From the NCBI RefSeq assembly GCF_947497555.1, contig NZ_CANMGY010000002.1:348243-412242 (forward strand): a DNA stretch of 64,000 nucleotides, read 5' to 3'. The notes beneath the pieces are model-generated. The model saw nothing but the letters and a program-made list of their open reading frames with translations, was not told the DNA's origin and ran no database searches. Shown here piece by piece: positions 8,215-16,008 of this stretch. Source of the DNA: an uncultured Umboniibacter sp. (GTDB lineage Bacteria; Pseudomonadota; Gammaproteobacteria; Pseudomonadales; DSM-25080). The translations under genes were made by a program, and so were the position numbers. Every line of letters starts with the position of its first letter. Positions within the stretch are counted from its first letter, which is position 1.

Positions 8215-9501
8215 ATGACGCAAAAACTACAATTGGGTGAAGTGAACGTTGACCTGTCGCTAGGGGTTATCTCAACCGGGCAAAACCCAACCGACGCTAC
8301 CCGCGTAGAGCCGAAGTGCATCGCAGTGCTAGCCGAATTGGTTAGTGCTTACCCCCTGATGATTAGTAAAGAAGATTTGATTAAGCAAGCTTGGGGTGAC
8401 GTTATCGTCAGTGATGACGCCTTACTTAGGGTTATCTCGCAGTTGCGAAAGGCTTTGAAGGATAACGCTCGTTCGCCAAAATTCATTAAAACCATACCGA
8501 AACGTGGCTATCAATTAATCTGCTCAGTTAAAGCTCTGCCGAATCTTCCAGCTGAAGAGAATATGCCTAATCATCAAGTTGAAGAGAAAAGAGATGCTTC
8601 TCAGGGGGAACTAGTCAGCCATCAGCTAAGACATCGAGTCACATTGCTGCTTGCTATCCTCATACTCGCCGCAGTCGCCTTTTCCGCCTGGGCTTGGATT
8701 GAACACCGCCGCGGTAGCCAAGAAGAAACGCTATTTACTGAGCAGCTTGAGCGAGCGGATAACTTTTATCATCAAATGCGTCAAGCGGATAATGAGATGG
8801 CTATTAGCCTCTATCAACAGTCTATTGCGATGCGCCCTGACAGTGCAGAGGCCCAATCGGGATTGGCTAATGCGATCGTACAGCGCCTGTTGCGATGGTC
8901 CCCGGATGTTAGCAACCCTCAGCAGACATCGATGCGTGAGGCGCTTGAGCAGGGACTGTTTGCCACCGATAGCGCAACAGTCTCGTTGGCGAGAGCGCAG
9001 TCACTCGCCCTTCGAGCCGTGGAACTTTCTCCCAATAACCCGAAGACCCACAAAGCGCTAGGATTTGTTCTTACGGCACAGGGCGATTTCGCAGCGGCCA
9101 AGGAACACTATGAACAGGCACTTCAACTCGACCCGGACGCCTGGGATGTGCTGATAAATTTAGCGGGTATTTACGATATCGAAGGACAACCACAGGCTGC
9201 TCTCAACAGCTATCAGCGCGCCTACGCAGCTATGTCGAGACGCTATGACGTTGACATCGCTAAGATTCGACCCTGGCATTCGGACATCGGCACGTTGATC
9301 GCCGACCGTCTCGTTCTAATAAATAAGCCTACTGAAGCGGAAATTTGGTACCGCAAGGTGCTTGCAAACGAACCTCTCCATATTGGTGCTACCGTAGGGC
9401 TCTCGAACGTCCTAAGGAGCCAGGGAGAGTTGACTGAGGCGAATTCACTTTGCCGGAATATCAATGAGCGACTAGCTGTTGAAGTTAACTGTTATCCCTA
9501 G
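8215..9501 (+). CDS. CadC/ToxR-type membrane-anchored transcriptional regulator with TPR sensor
   Basis: A 428-residue protein. Residues about 5-105 are an OmpR-type winged helix (motifs VSDDALLRVISQLRKAL and IKTIPKRGYQLI are typical of CadC-like proteins). A single transmembrane helix spans about 141-161 (RVTLLLAILILAAVAFSAWA). The remaining 265 residues would lie in the periplasm and contain TPR-like repeats (around residues 275-345). No receiver domain is present, so it should sense a periplasmic signal directly. It diverges from the S41 peptidase gene, and the shared 118-bp gap contains the phased repeats. No strong Shine-Dalgarno box precedes ATG 8215, but upstream in-frame codons hit a stop at 8176. 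Confidence 0.88.
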   Translation: MTQKLQLGEVNVDLSLGVISTGQNPTDATRVEPKCIAVLAELVSAYPLMISKEDLIKQAWGDVIVSDDALLRVISQLRKALKDNARSPKFIKTIPKRGYQLICSVKALPNLPAEENMPNHQVEEKRDASQGELVSHQLRHRVTLLLAILILAAVAFSAWAWIEHRRGSQEETLFTEQLERADNFYHQMRQADNEMAISLYQQSIAMRPDSAEAQSGLANAIVQRLLRWSPDVSNPQQTSMREALEQGLFATDSATVSLARAQSLALRAVELSPNNPKTHKALGFVLTAQGDFAAAKEHYEQALQLDPDAWDVLINLAGIYDIEGQPQAALNSYQRAYAAMSRRYDVDIAKIRPWHSDIGTLIADRLVLINKPTEAEIWYRKVLANEPLHIGATVGLSNVLRSQGELTEANSLCRNINERLAVEVNCYP

Positions 9502-9560
9502 TGGTCATCCACTTTCCGTCGCACATACGGCACACCGTCTCACGGCACTTTTCTTCAATC

Positions 9561-9590
9561 AAAAAAAAGCCCAACCAAACGGTTGAGCTT
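9561..9590 (-). terminator. Second terminator copy, one stem mismatch
   Basis: GCTCAACC / GGTTGGGC arms (read on minus) with a GTTT loop and an 8-T run. It is a duplicate of the terminator at 9687-9716, with one base changed so that a G-T wobble replaces a G-C pair. Confidence 0.75.
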
Positions 9591-9598
9591 CTTTAATA

Positions 9599-9674
9599 TG
9601 GCGTCCCCAAGGGGAGTCGAACCCCTGTTACCGCCGTGCATTAAGAGTGCGGTGTCCACACCGTCTCACGGCAC
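9599..9674 (-). pseudogene. Chimeric tRNA-Glu remnant
   Basis: On the minus strand the last 40 nt are identical to the T arm, acceptor strand and CCA of the neighbouring tRNA-Glu genes. The anticodon region is replaced by GCA-CTCTTAA-TGC (a 7-nt loop that would read CTT), and the 5' part does not pair with the acceptor strand. The length from GTGCC to CCA is 76 nt, but a cloverleaf cannot form. A different fold is possible (GCCGTG with CACGGC, CGGTG-TGGA-CACCG). Probably a pseudogene made by duplication and rearrangement. Confidence 0.6.
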
Positions 9675-9686
9675 TTTTCTTCAACC

Positions 9687-9716
9687 AAAAAAAAGCCCAA
9701 CCAAACGGTTGGGCTT
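9687..9716 (-). terminator. Terminator of the tRNA array
   Basis: GCCCAACC-GTTT-GGTTGGGC followed by eight T on the minus strand, 8 bp beyond the CCA of the last tRNA-Glu. Confidence 0.9.
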
Positions 9717-9724
9717 CTTTAATA

Positions 9725-9800
9725 TGGCGTCCCCAAGGGGAGTCGAACCCCTGTTACCGCCGTGAAAGGGCGGTGTCCTAGGCCTCTAGACGATGGGGAC
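9725..9800 (-). tRNA. tRNA-Glu (TTC)
   Basis: 76 nt with encoded CCA. Acceptor GTCCCCA pairs with the 3' GGGGAC, the anticodon loop is CTTTCAC-like with TTC, and the T arm is AGGGG-TTCGACT-CCCCT. Identical to the two other Glu copies in the array; last functional gene before the terminator. Confidence 0.95.
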
Positions 9801-9940
9801 TTAGGACGATTTCTTTCGAAACCTAAAGCATCTTTCGATACCAACTAAACAAGCCTAGGTGTTTAGCTTTCTTTCCCGAGAGAAAGAGTTTTCATCTTCA
9901 TGTTACTGAAGATTATACCTTCGGATAAACGAAGATAATA
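9801..9940 (-). other. Spacer between tRNA units with three hairpins
   Basis: Contains stems CTAAACA/TGTTTAG (9845-9866), CTTTC/GAAAG (9871-9886) and CTTCG/CGAAG (9919-9934), the last just 3' of tRNA-Gly. The other spacer (10097-10210) keeps the same three positions with different but still pairing bases, suggesting processing signals. Confidence 0.5.
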
Positions 9941-10016
<76 letters not shown>

Positions 10017-10020
10017 AATA

Positions 10021-10096
10021 TGGCGTCCCCAAGGGGAGTCGAACCCCTGTTACCGCCGTGAAAGGGCGGTGTCCTAGGCCTCTAGACGATGGGGAC
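10021..10096 (-). tRNA. tRNA-Glu (TTC)
   Basis: Identical in sequence to the copies at 9725-9800 and 10291-10366; middle Glu gene of the array, paired with the downstream tRNA-Gly at 9941. Confidence 0.95.
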
Positions 10097-10210
10097 TTAG
10101 GACGATTTCTTTCGAAACCAAACAGCATATTTCAATGCCGCTAAACAATCGCTTGTTTAACTCACTTCCTCGAGAGGAAGCCTTCTACCTTTGGGCCAAC
10201 AAAGATAAAT
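10097..10210 (-). other. Spacer between tRNA units with three hairpins
   Basis: Stems TAAACAA/TTGTTTA (10142-10159), CTTCCTC/GAGGAAG (10165-10180) and CTTTG/CAAAG (10189-10204). They match the positions of the hairpins in spacer 9801-9940, with compensatory base changes, while loops differ freely. Confidence 0.5.
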
Positions 10211-10286
<76 letters not shown>

Positions 10287-10290
10287 AATA

Positions 10291-10366
10291 TGGCGTCCCC
10301 AAGGGGAGTCGAACCCCTGTTACCGCCGTGAAAGGGCGGTGTCCTAGGCCTCTAGACGATGGGGAC
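10291..10366 (-). tRNA. tRNA-Glu (TTC), first of the array
   Basis: Same 76-nt gene as the other two Glu copies. It is the promoter-proximal gene: the -10 box lies 44 bp upstream of its first base. Confidence 0.95.
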
Positions 10367-10409
10367 CCAGTACAAGCTTGGCAGTTCATTCCTAACCAAA
10401 GCGGCGCGA

Positions 10410-10458
10410 ATATTAAAATCCACGCCGTCTTCTGTCAACGTTTTTTTTATAAATTTCA
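10410..10458 (-). promoter_or_regulatory. Strong stable-RNA promoter of the tRNA array
   Basis: On the minus strand a perfect -35 TTGACA (10433-10438) and a -10 TAATAT (10410-10415) are 17 bp apart. An A/T-rich tract upstream of the -35 resembles an UP element, and the GC-rich discriminator (CGCGCC) is typical of stringently controlled tRNA and rRNA promoters. Confidence 0.85.
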
Positions 10459-10493
10459 GTAACTTAGTTTAAGGAAAACCACGTAGCCCTAAC

Positions 10494-10982
10494 TTAAGCG
10501 CGTTTGGCTAGCTCAGCTTCAATGTCCGCCTCAATAGCTTCAGGCTTAGTCTTAGGCGCGTAGCGGCGAATTACCTGCCCATCGCGACCCACTAAAAACT
10601 TGGTGAAGTTCCATTTTACACCCGTTGTACCGGCGATACCTGGCGCTTTAGTTTTTAAGTAACTGAACAACGGTGACTGGGCGTCGCCGTTCACATCAAT
10701 CTTTTTAAACAAAGGAAACGAAACACCGAAGTTTAGATCACAAAACGAAGCAATCTCACCATCATCACCTGGTTCCTGTTTACCAAATTGGTTACAGGGA
10801 AAGCCGAGTACCTCGAAACCTTCAGCTTTAAACTTTCCATAGATCGACTCCAGACCTTTATACTGAGGAGTAAAACCACATTTACTCGCCGTATTAACGA
10901 CTAGCAGTACCTTACCCTGGTACTCGTCTAGCGTGACTGATTCGCCTTTGTTAGTTTGCACCTCAAAATCATAGACACTCAC
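10494..10982 (-). CDS. Glutathione peroxidase family protein (BtuE-like)
   Basis: A 162-residue cytoplasmic protein that should reduce hydrogen or lipid peroxides with glutathione or, as often in bacteria, thioredoxin. The family signature NTASKCGFTPQY carries the catalytic Cys35, and the FPCNQFGKQEPG and KWNFTKFLV segments supply the Gln and Trp/Asn partners. Length is normal for the family. GTG start preceded by GGAGAG. It is the last gene of the msrB-tag-DUF1499-gpx unit, 14 bp after the DUF1499 stop, which fits a shared role in coping with oxidative damage. Confidence 0.92.
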   Translation of the reverse strand: MSVYDFEVQTNKGESVTLDEYQGKVLLVVNTASKCGFTPQYKGLESIYGKFKAEGFEVLGFPCNQFGKQEPGDDGEIASFCDLNFGVSFPLFKKIDVNGDAQSPLFSYLKTKAPGIAGTTGVKWNFTKFLVGRDGQVIRRYAPKTKPEAIEADIEAELAKRA

Positions 10983-10996
10983 TGACGCTCTCCTCG

Positions 10997-11689
10997 TTAA
11001 TTAGTTGGTTGCTTAAGCTCTTCGCGGATCGCGCGAATTAGAAAGGCACCATAACCAAAATCACGCTGTTGATCTATTGCGACTACCCGCAGGTCTAATC
11101 GAGTTCCTGCTGGAACGGCCTTCACTCTAACGGCCAAAATATAGTGATAGCTTAAGGCCCTGGTAGAAACCCGATATAGAGCCTCAAAATCGCGCGGCTG
11201 CCCTATCCGCTCCCAATCATCTCGCAACGCAATACTATTTAGCTGCTGTAGGACCTCAGCGGGCTGCTCCTCCGATAGAAGTATCGGCATAACATCTGGG
11301 TAGGACTGCTGCTGCACCGAACTTCTAGGCAGATTGTCCCACCCCTCTATCACCAGAGGGTTCGATAAATCTGTACTGACATCGCGCAGAGCGGGGAGCC
11401 CCATATTAGTTGGCCCAATCCACAGCCAGACGACGAGTACGGGGAGCGCAACGATAAGGCCTAAGTAGGACCATCGATCAAACTCCTCAACTCTGGCCCA
11501 ACGAAACAACGTATAGGGAACGAAGATCAGCGACGCTAGTACAAAGAGCCAAAGCGCCGTCGCAAACATCCAAAGCCCTAGCGCATGCGGCAGAAGTTCT
11601 ACTTGCTGATTAACGAAGCCCAACAACATCAGAGCAAAACTATACGCTAACGCTTTCTTTGCCCAACCCCAAGCACGCAACTTAAACAC
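10997..11689 (-). CDS. DUF1499 membrane protein
   Basis: A 230-residue protein with about three N-terminal transmembrane helices (within residues 10-95) and a soluble C-terminal DUF1499 domain. The domain is marked by the family motif DVSTDLSNPLV near residue 104, and by YRVSTRALSYHY-like and VDLR segments. Function is unknown; in this family the soluble part is predicted extracytoplasmic. It starts with GTG, overlapping the end of the upstream glycosylase gene by 8 bp, so the two should be translationally coupled. It sits between a DNA-repair gene and a peroxidase gene. Confidence 0.75.
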   Translation of the reverse strand: MFKLRAWGWAKKALAYSFALMLLGFVNQQVELLPHALGLWMFATALWLFVLASLIFVPYTLFRWARVEEFDRWSYLGLIVALPVLVVWLWIGPTNMGLPALRDVSTDLSNPLVIEGWDNLPRSSVQQQSYPDVMPILLSEEQPAEVLQQLNSIALRDDWERIGQPRDFEALYRVSTRALSYHYILAVRVKAVPAGTRLDLRVVAIDQQRDFGYGAFLIRAIREELKQPTN

Positions 11690-12362
11690 TCAAATCACCC
11701 AAGCTTAGCAATCGGCTAATTTGACACATCGGTCGCCCACCCTGTTCGCTCCACTCCACAAAATGGCGCTGGATTAAACGCCAGTCACGCTGGCTAGTAG
11801 GCGCCTTATCCACCAACCCATAGCGAATGAGTTCACGAACGACATCATCGGACAACATGAAAGTGTCTTTGCCGACCATCCGAAGAAAACTGGCTCCAGA
11901 GCGACCTCCTAACTGTGCACCGTAACGCTTCATTCTAATCCACAGTTCGACAATACGATGCTGAGGCCAAGCGGCTATGAATGCACCCACACTGCCTGAC
12001 TCGGTGCGCCAATCCATCAGCAATTTAGCATTGCGTGGTATCGAAGAGAGTTTTTTACGGTGGCGAATGAGCTGAGCATCGATCATTAGTCGATCGATAT
12101 CATCGTCACTCAACATAGCGCAACTGACTAAGTCAAAGCCATCAAAGACCCGCTCAAAATTAACCCATCTTGCATCAACAACACGGTGGGTCATCCCCGC
12201 TCGAAAAACCCGCCTAGTCAGCTGAGATAAGTAATAGCTATCCGGTAATGCCTCAAGCTCTTCATCGCGCTTGGCATCCGGGAGGTTCAATTCAAGCGCT
12301 TTACGGTCGCCGGCAAAACGCTGCAGTGCGCGGTGATAGATCGCGTCATAGGTTGGCGTCAC
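11682..12362 (-). CDS. DNA-3-methyladenine glycosylase I family protein
   Basis: A 226-residue protein of the Tag branch of HhH glycosylases. Motifs include [14 protein letters not shown] (compare the GMSW...VW segment of Tag), FDGFD, the [19 protein letters not shown] helix and the following RNAK. Tag removes 3-methyladenine from alkylated DNA. The typical zinc-binding Cys/His residues of E. coli Tag are not obvious here and the protein lacks the usual N-terminal MxRCxW start, so activity may differ. It overlaps msrB by 4 bp (ATGA) and the DUF1499 gene by 8 bp, which places it in a repair-minded operon. Confidence 0.7.
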   Translation of the reverse strand: MTPTYDAIYHRALQRFAGDRKALELNLPDAKRDEELEALPDSYYLSQLTRRVFRAGMTHRVVDARWVNFERVFDGFDLVSCAMLSDDDIDRLMIDAQLIRHRKKLSSIPRNAKLLMDWRTESGSVGAFIAAWPQHRIVELWIRMKRYGAQLGGRSGASFLRMVGKDTFMLSDDVVRELIRYGLVDKAPTSQRDWRLIQRHFVEWSEQGGRPMCQISRLLSLGDLSV

Positions 12363-12748
12363 GCGTCGTCACCATCATGCCTGAGTGACGCCGAGTTGAT
12401 GCAATAGCGTAACCCTGTGGTCTGAGGACCATCGGGAAAAACGTGTCCTAAATGGGCATCGCAGGCAGTACAGACGACTTCAGTTCGCACCATATTGAAG
12501 GTGGTATCCACATGTTCAGCTAATGCGCCGGCAATGGGCTGATCGAAACTAGGCCACCCACAGCCTGCATCGAACTTGGTGTCCGATTTAAACAACGGCG
12601 CATCACAACAAACACAATGATAGATGCCATCCCGCCAGACATCCCAATATCGTCCGGTAAACGGACGCTCCGTCCCCTTCTCCTGAGTCACTCGGTACTG
12701 TTCCGAACTCAGTTCGCTCTGTAATTCCGCTTTACTACGCTTCGGCAT
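12359..12748 (-). CDS. msrB: Peptide-methionine (R)-S-oxide reductase
   Basis: A 129-residue full-length MsrB. Zinc ligands appear as two CXXC pairs (Cys45/Cys48 and Cys93/Cys96), and the catalytic Cys116 lies in [19 protein letters not shown] and LGHVFPDGP are family signatures. It repairs methionine-R-sulfoxide in cytoplasmic proteins using thioredoxin. It is the first gene of a four-gene unit with tag-like, DUF1499 and glutathione peroxidase genes, divergent from alaA across a 90-bp gap. Confidence 0.95.
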   Translation of the reverse strand: MPKRSKAELQSELSSEQYRVTQEKGTERPFTGRYWDVWRDGIYHCVCCDAPLFKSDTKFDAGCGWPSFDQPIAGALAEHVDTTFNMVRTEVVCTACDAHLGHVFPDGPQTTGLRYCINSASLRHDGDDA

Positions 12749-12839
12749 AAGTCCTATTCCAAAACCCTATTTTTGTATTCATTATAAACACGCTAGCATG
12801 GAAATTGGGGAACAATTATTTGTAATGTGCGGAGCTGCC

Positions 12840-14060
12840 ATGCGCTACCAAAAATCTAACCGCCTTAATGACGTTTGCTATGACATCCGAGGTCCCGTGC
12901 TAGACGCCGCCGAGCGCCTTGAGCGCGAAGGGCATCGCATCATTAAACTTAACATCGGCAACCCGGCAGCCTTTCAACTGAATGCTCCCGATGAGATTCT
13001 GGTTGATGTCATTGCTAATTTACGCAAAGGCGAAGGGTATTCAAGCTCAAAGGGGCTATTCTCGGCCCGTAAGGCTATTTTCCAGAGCTGGCAAGCGAAA
13101 GGCCTTGGTGACATTGACATTAATCACATTTGGCTGGGAAACGGCGTTTCAGAGCTGATCAGCTTGGCCACCAGCGCACTTCTTAATAGTGGCGACGAAG
13201 TACTCATTCCCGCTCCCGACTACCCACTCTGGACTGCTGCAGTCACCCTCGCCGGAGCAAATCCGAAGCATTATCACTGCAATGAACGCCAGAACTGGGA
13301 GCCGGACATTGAGCATATCCGTTCGCTTATTACCCCCAACACCAAGGCGCTCGTACTGATTAACCCCAATAACCCAACCGGTGCAGTCTATAGTCGCCAA
13401 TGTTTAGCACAACTTGCAGAGCTAGCTCGACAACATCAATTGGTTGTTTTTGCCGACGAGATCTATGATCGAATTGTCTACGATGAGGCCGAGCACATTC
13501 CCTTTGCTCATTTTGCCGATCAGTTTTTGTGCCTGTCATTCAACGGCTTATCGAAAAGCCATCGTCTTGCCGGTTTTCGCTCTGGATGGATGGTTGCCAG
13601 CGGCTGTATCGACGAGGCAACAGACCTCCTTGAAGGTATCAACATGCTGGCTTCTATGCGGCTTTGCAGTAATGTCCCTGCGCAGCTCGCAGTTCAGACT
13701 GCTCTGGGGGGATATCAGACGATTGATGACTTGGTGGCCCCAGGTGGCCGACTCTACGAACAGCGCAACAAAGCTTACGAACTACTCTGCGCAATCGACG
13801 GTATCAGTTGCGTCAAACCTAAAGCTGCGCTGTATTTATTCGTAAAAATTGACACCGAGGTGTACCAAGTTCCCGACGATGAGGAATTAGTCCTGCAATT
13901 TTTGCTTCAGCAGCATATTCTATTAGTTCAAGGAAGCGCGTTTAATGTTCCAGAGAAACACTATCTTCGCTTCGTATTTCTGCCGCATATTGAGGATCTG
14001 ATGATTGCCATTGAACGTCTCGAGACGTTTTTGCAGCAATATAAACGCCATGAACGCTAG
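12840..14060 (+). CDS. alaA: Alanine-synthesising transaminase AlaA
   Basis: PLP-dependent fold-type I aminotransferase that makes alanine from pyruvate and glutamate. Strong similarity to E. coli AlaA across its length: VCYDIRGPVL at the start, LNIGNPAAF, NPNNPTGAVYS, and the Schiff-base Lys239 in NGLSKSHRLAGFRSGW. I placed the start at ATG 12840, 14 codons inside the longest frame, because GGAG lies 5 nt before it and AlaA proteins begin a few residues before the VCYDIRGP motif. About 406 residues, as expected. A small unknown gene overlaps its last 11 bp. Confidence 0.93.
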   Translation: MRYQKSNRLNDVCYDIRGPVLDAAERLEREGHRIIKLNIGNPAAFQLNAPDEILVDVIANLRKGEGYSSSKGLFSARKAIFQSWQAKGLGDIDINHIWLGNGVSELISLATSALLNSGDEVLIPAPDYPLWTAAVTLAGANPKHYHCNERQNWEPDIEHIRSLITPNTKALVLINPNNPTGAVYSRQCLAQLAELARQHQLVVFADEIYDRIVYDEAEHIPFAHFADQFLCLSFNGLSKSHRLAGFRSGWMVASGCIDEATDLLEGINMLASMRLCSNVPAQLAVQTALGGYQTIDDLVAPGGRLYEQRNKAYELLCAIDGISCVKPKAALYLFVKIDTEVYQVPDDEELVLQFLLQQHILLVQGSAFNVPEKHYLRFVFLPHIEDLMIAIERLETFLQQYKRHER

Positions 14061-14442
14061 CATACCCAACGACTTGAACTTCGAAGATTTTTGCCAAGAC
14101 AGTGCCCGGGTTTTTCTCTCCCTGATGGTCCAATTTCCGCTGCCGGTAACGCTATACATTGAGGATATTGTTGGCCCCGAGCCTGAGGATGAGTTTGGGA
14201 TCAAGTCTGAGCGCTATTTGCGAACACTTGGCACCATTAGCTGGTTAGCACACGAGGGCTATATCCGTTACTCGCAGCAGGTTAACCAAGAAGCTTTTGA
14301 CGACACGGTATTAACCGAGAAAGGCCTGCGATTGCTATTGAACCCCATTCAAGGGCATACCACCTTACTTGATCAACTCCGATCTCAATTGAATGAGCCC
14401 AGTAAAATACCCCTGACAATGGTTGCCACGCTATTTCGCTAA
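14050..14442 (+). CDS. Uncharacterised small protein overlapping alaA
   Basis: A 130-residue soluble, acidic protein if started at ATG 14050, which overlaps the last 11 bp of alaA and suggests coupled translation. I recognise no family. The middle (RYLRTLGTISWLAHEGYIRY) followed by LTEKGLRLLL looks like a winged-helix-type arrangement: helices, then a YIRY turn, then a TEKG segment as in MarR/PadR-like folds. That is only a resemblance. A longer frame from 14005 would begin inside alaA and is less likely. No terminator is seen before the convergent gene 33 bp away. Confidence 0.6.
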   Translation: MNASIPNDLNFEDFCQDSARVFLSLMVQFPLPVTLYIEDIVGPEPEDEFGIKSERYLRTLGTISWLAHEGYIRYSQQVNQEAFDDTVLTEKGLRLLLNPIQGHTTLLDQLRSQLNEPSKIPLTMVATLFR

Positions 14443-14475
14443 GCCCAACTGAGTACTTCTTGAAGCGTGTTCTAC

Positions 14476-15627
14476 CTAGCTACCCTGCTGGGTAGACTGA
14501 GAAATTAGACCGTCATTAAATGGATACAACACATGATCGCGATAGCCCGTGATAACGGGAATAAGTCCTGACCACTCCGAGTCTAAATCTGGGTCATTAC
14601 TATCCATGATCAACGGACGATTAGCTAATCCCACCAACTTTGTTTTAGTCATCGCCACAGTTACTGCGGCTTTTCCTACGCGCCTCAACACCTCCGGCGA
14701 GAACTGCTGATTCCCCCGGCCGAAAACATGACCTTGACCGCCGATGGCAGTAACCAATACGTGAACCTCGCCCTGCCAATCATCGATCAGAGTCAATAAT
14801 TGACTGGCCGTAACGTCTAGCGCCACCACTTCGCCACACTGAACCACATCCACCCCTAGTAGGGTATTGTCCAAGTGGTTATAGTCCATAAATGCTCGTG
14901 TGGTAGTGCCCGGCCCTATAATCCACAGCGCATCGGGTTCAAAAAGTTCGGTTAGTTCAGCCGAGATCTCGTCCAACACCAATGCCTCGACCTCTACACC
15001 CCCTACCTTAGTAGCCTGAACGAATTGGCCGATTTCAGGGACGTTGAGTTCGCCATAGTAGCGTGATTTAACAACTCCCTCGCGGTAGGCCTTTTCATCC
15101 AGATCCCGAACTTCTTGTAGCCTTAAATCAACAAGATCAGCTGCATGAAGCCCCTTAATAACTTCTGCCGCTGCGGTCGGCGTGACTGCAAAGCAACCGG
15201 ACTGCATTTTTACTCCCGAAGGCAACCCCAATGCCGGCAACTGCGTGCCAATGGCATCAAAGACATTACGAGCAGTGCCATCACCCCCCACGAAGATAAG
15301 TAAATCCACGCCACTCTCTGCAATGGTGAGCGCCGCAGTGATAGTATCTTCGGCCGTAGAGGGAACACTAGAAACGCCAACTGTCTGAGCGTCAATTCGT
15401 GCACTCGCTAAATAGTCTGCGCCCATGCTTCCTCCCCAGGTTACGAACTGCAAATCTAGATTTGCAGCAAGCAACGCAGTAAGGAACTGCTGTGCACGTT
15501 GCGCAGCCCGTAGTTGAACTCCAGACATCAAGAGTTGATCTCTCTCAGCGGTATTATCACTGCCCTTTAGCGCCTCGGCTCCGCCGATACCAGCGTACGG
15601 GTTTACAATCCAACCTAGTTTTAACAT
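14476..15627 (-). CDS. ATP-NAD kinase-like (AcoX/COG3199) protein
   Basis: A 383-residue protein with the NAD-kinase-type fold: an N-terminal GWIVNPYAGIGG and a phosphate-binding LLIFVGGDGTARNVFDAI motif. It belongs to the long AcoX-like branch rather than to NadK proper. Biochemical roles in this branch are poorly defined; NAD phosphorylation or a related nucleotide-lipid kinase reaction is possible. I chose ATG 15627 over an upstream TTG because the family begins with this MLKLGWIVNP segment. It has its own upstream region shared with the divergent small gene at 15778, and converges on the gene at 14050. Confidence 0.8.
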   Translation of the reverse strand: MLKLGWIVNPYAGIGGAEALKGSDNTAERDQLLMSGVQLRAAQRAQQFLTALLAANLDLQFVTWGGSMGADYLASARIDAQTVGVSSVPSTAEDTITAALTIAESGVDLLIFVGGDGTARNVFDAIGTQLPALGLPSGVKMQSGCFAVTPTAAAEVIKGLHAADLVDLRLQEVRDLDEKAYREGVVKSRYYGELNVPEIGQFVQATKVGGVEVEALVLDEISAELTELFEPDALWIIGPGTTTRAFMDYNHLDNTLLGVDVVQCGEVVALDVTASQLLTLIDDWQGEVHVLVTAIGGQGHVFGRGNQQFSPEVLRRVGKAAVTVAMTKTKLVGLANRPLIMDSNDPDLDSEWSGLIPVITGYRDHVLYPFNDGLISQSTQQGS

Positions 15628-15777
15628 CTCACGTCTCAAAATTTATCGTTCAGTAGCTGCAACTTCAGCTATGCTCCTCTTCTCTAGCTAGCGTACACCA
15701 TCCGTCGGACTAACCGTTAAGATAGTGGCTGAATTTACTCAACGTCTTCTACGCTGTTCACTAGGAGGAATTAAAAC

Positions 15778-16008
15778 ATGGCAGACCAGTTCGATCACGG
15801 CTCTTGGATTCAAGAGGATGGCACCGAAATTCCAATTACTGCAGAGATGATTGGCTCAGCGATCAATCATGCTAAGGCTACTTCCGGCGTACTCCCAGAT
15901 CAATCCTCGCTAACCCTATTCCATGTCATTCCCAGTCGAAACGTGAAAACTCGTTCCTTTCAGGATAATTTTTGCGTAACGCGTCAAAGCTCACTGCGTT
16001 ATCCTTAG
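15778..16008 (+). CDS. Small protein resembling the PA1571 family
   Basis: A 76-residue protein with an excellent ribosome-binding site (AGGAGG, 8 nt before the ATG). The segment GSWIQEDGTEIPITAEMI resembles the conserved core of the short PA1571-type proteins of pseudomonads (GxxIDxxGREIPITEEMI, from memory), whose function is unknown. Its last 83 bp overlap the 3' end of the convergent pdxB gene, and the conserved-looking part ends before that overlap. The gene could therefore have gained a C-terminal extension by loss of an earlier stop. It is preceded by a clear intergenic region, so it is probably expressed on its own. Confidence 0.6.
   Translation: MADQFDHGSWIQEDGTEIPITAEMIGSAINHAKATSGVLPDQSSLTLFHVIPSRNVKTRSFQDNFCVTRQSSLRYP

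Larger units (their letters stand above)
9531..9764 (-). repeat. 108-bp tandem near-duplication (period 126 bp) at the distal end of the tRNA array
   Basis: 9531-9638 and 9657-9764 match over 108 bp with two differences. Each copy holds a short palindromic leader, a terminator and the 3' half of tRNA-Glu. The copies diverge at the anticodon arm: the copy at 9657 continues into intact tRNA-Glu, and the other into a chimeric remnant. Confidence 0.8.

Noticed and set aside
8651..9061. 136-codon frame within the regulator gene
   Set aside because: Same strand, different frame, inside a convincing membrane-regulator gene; composition not protein-like.
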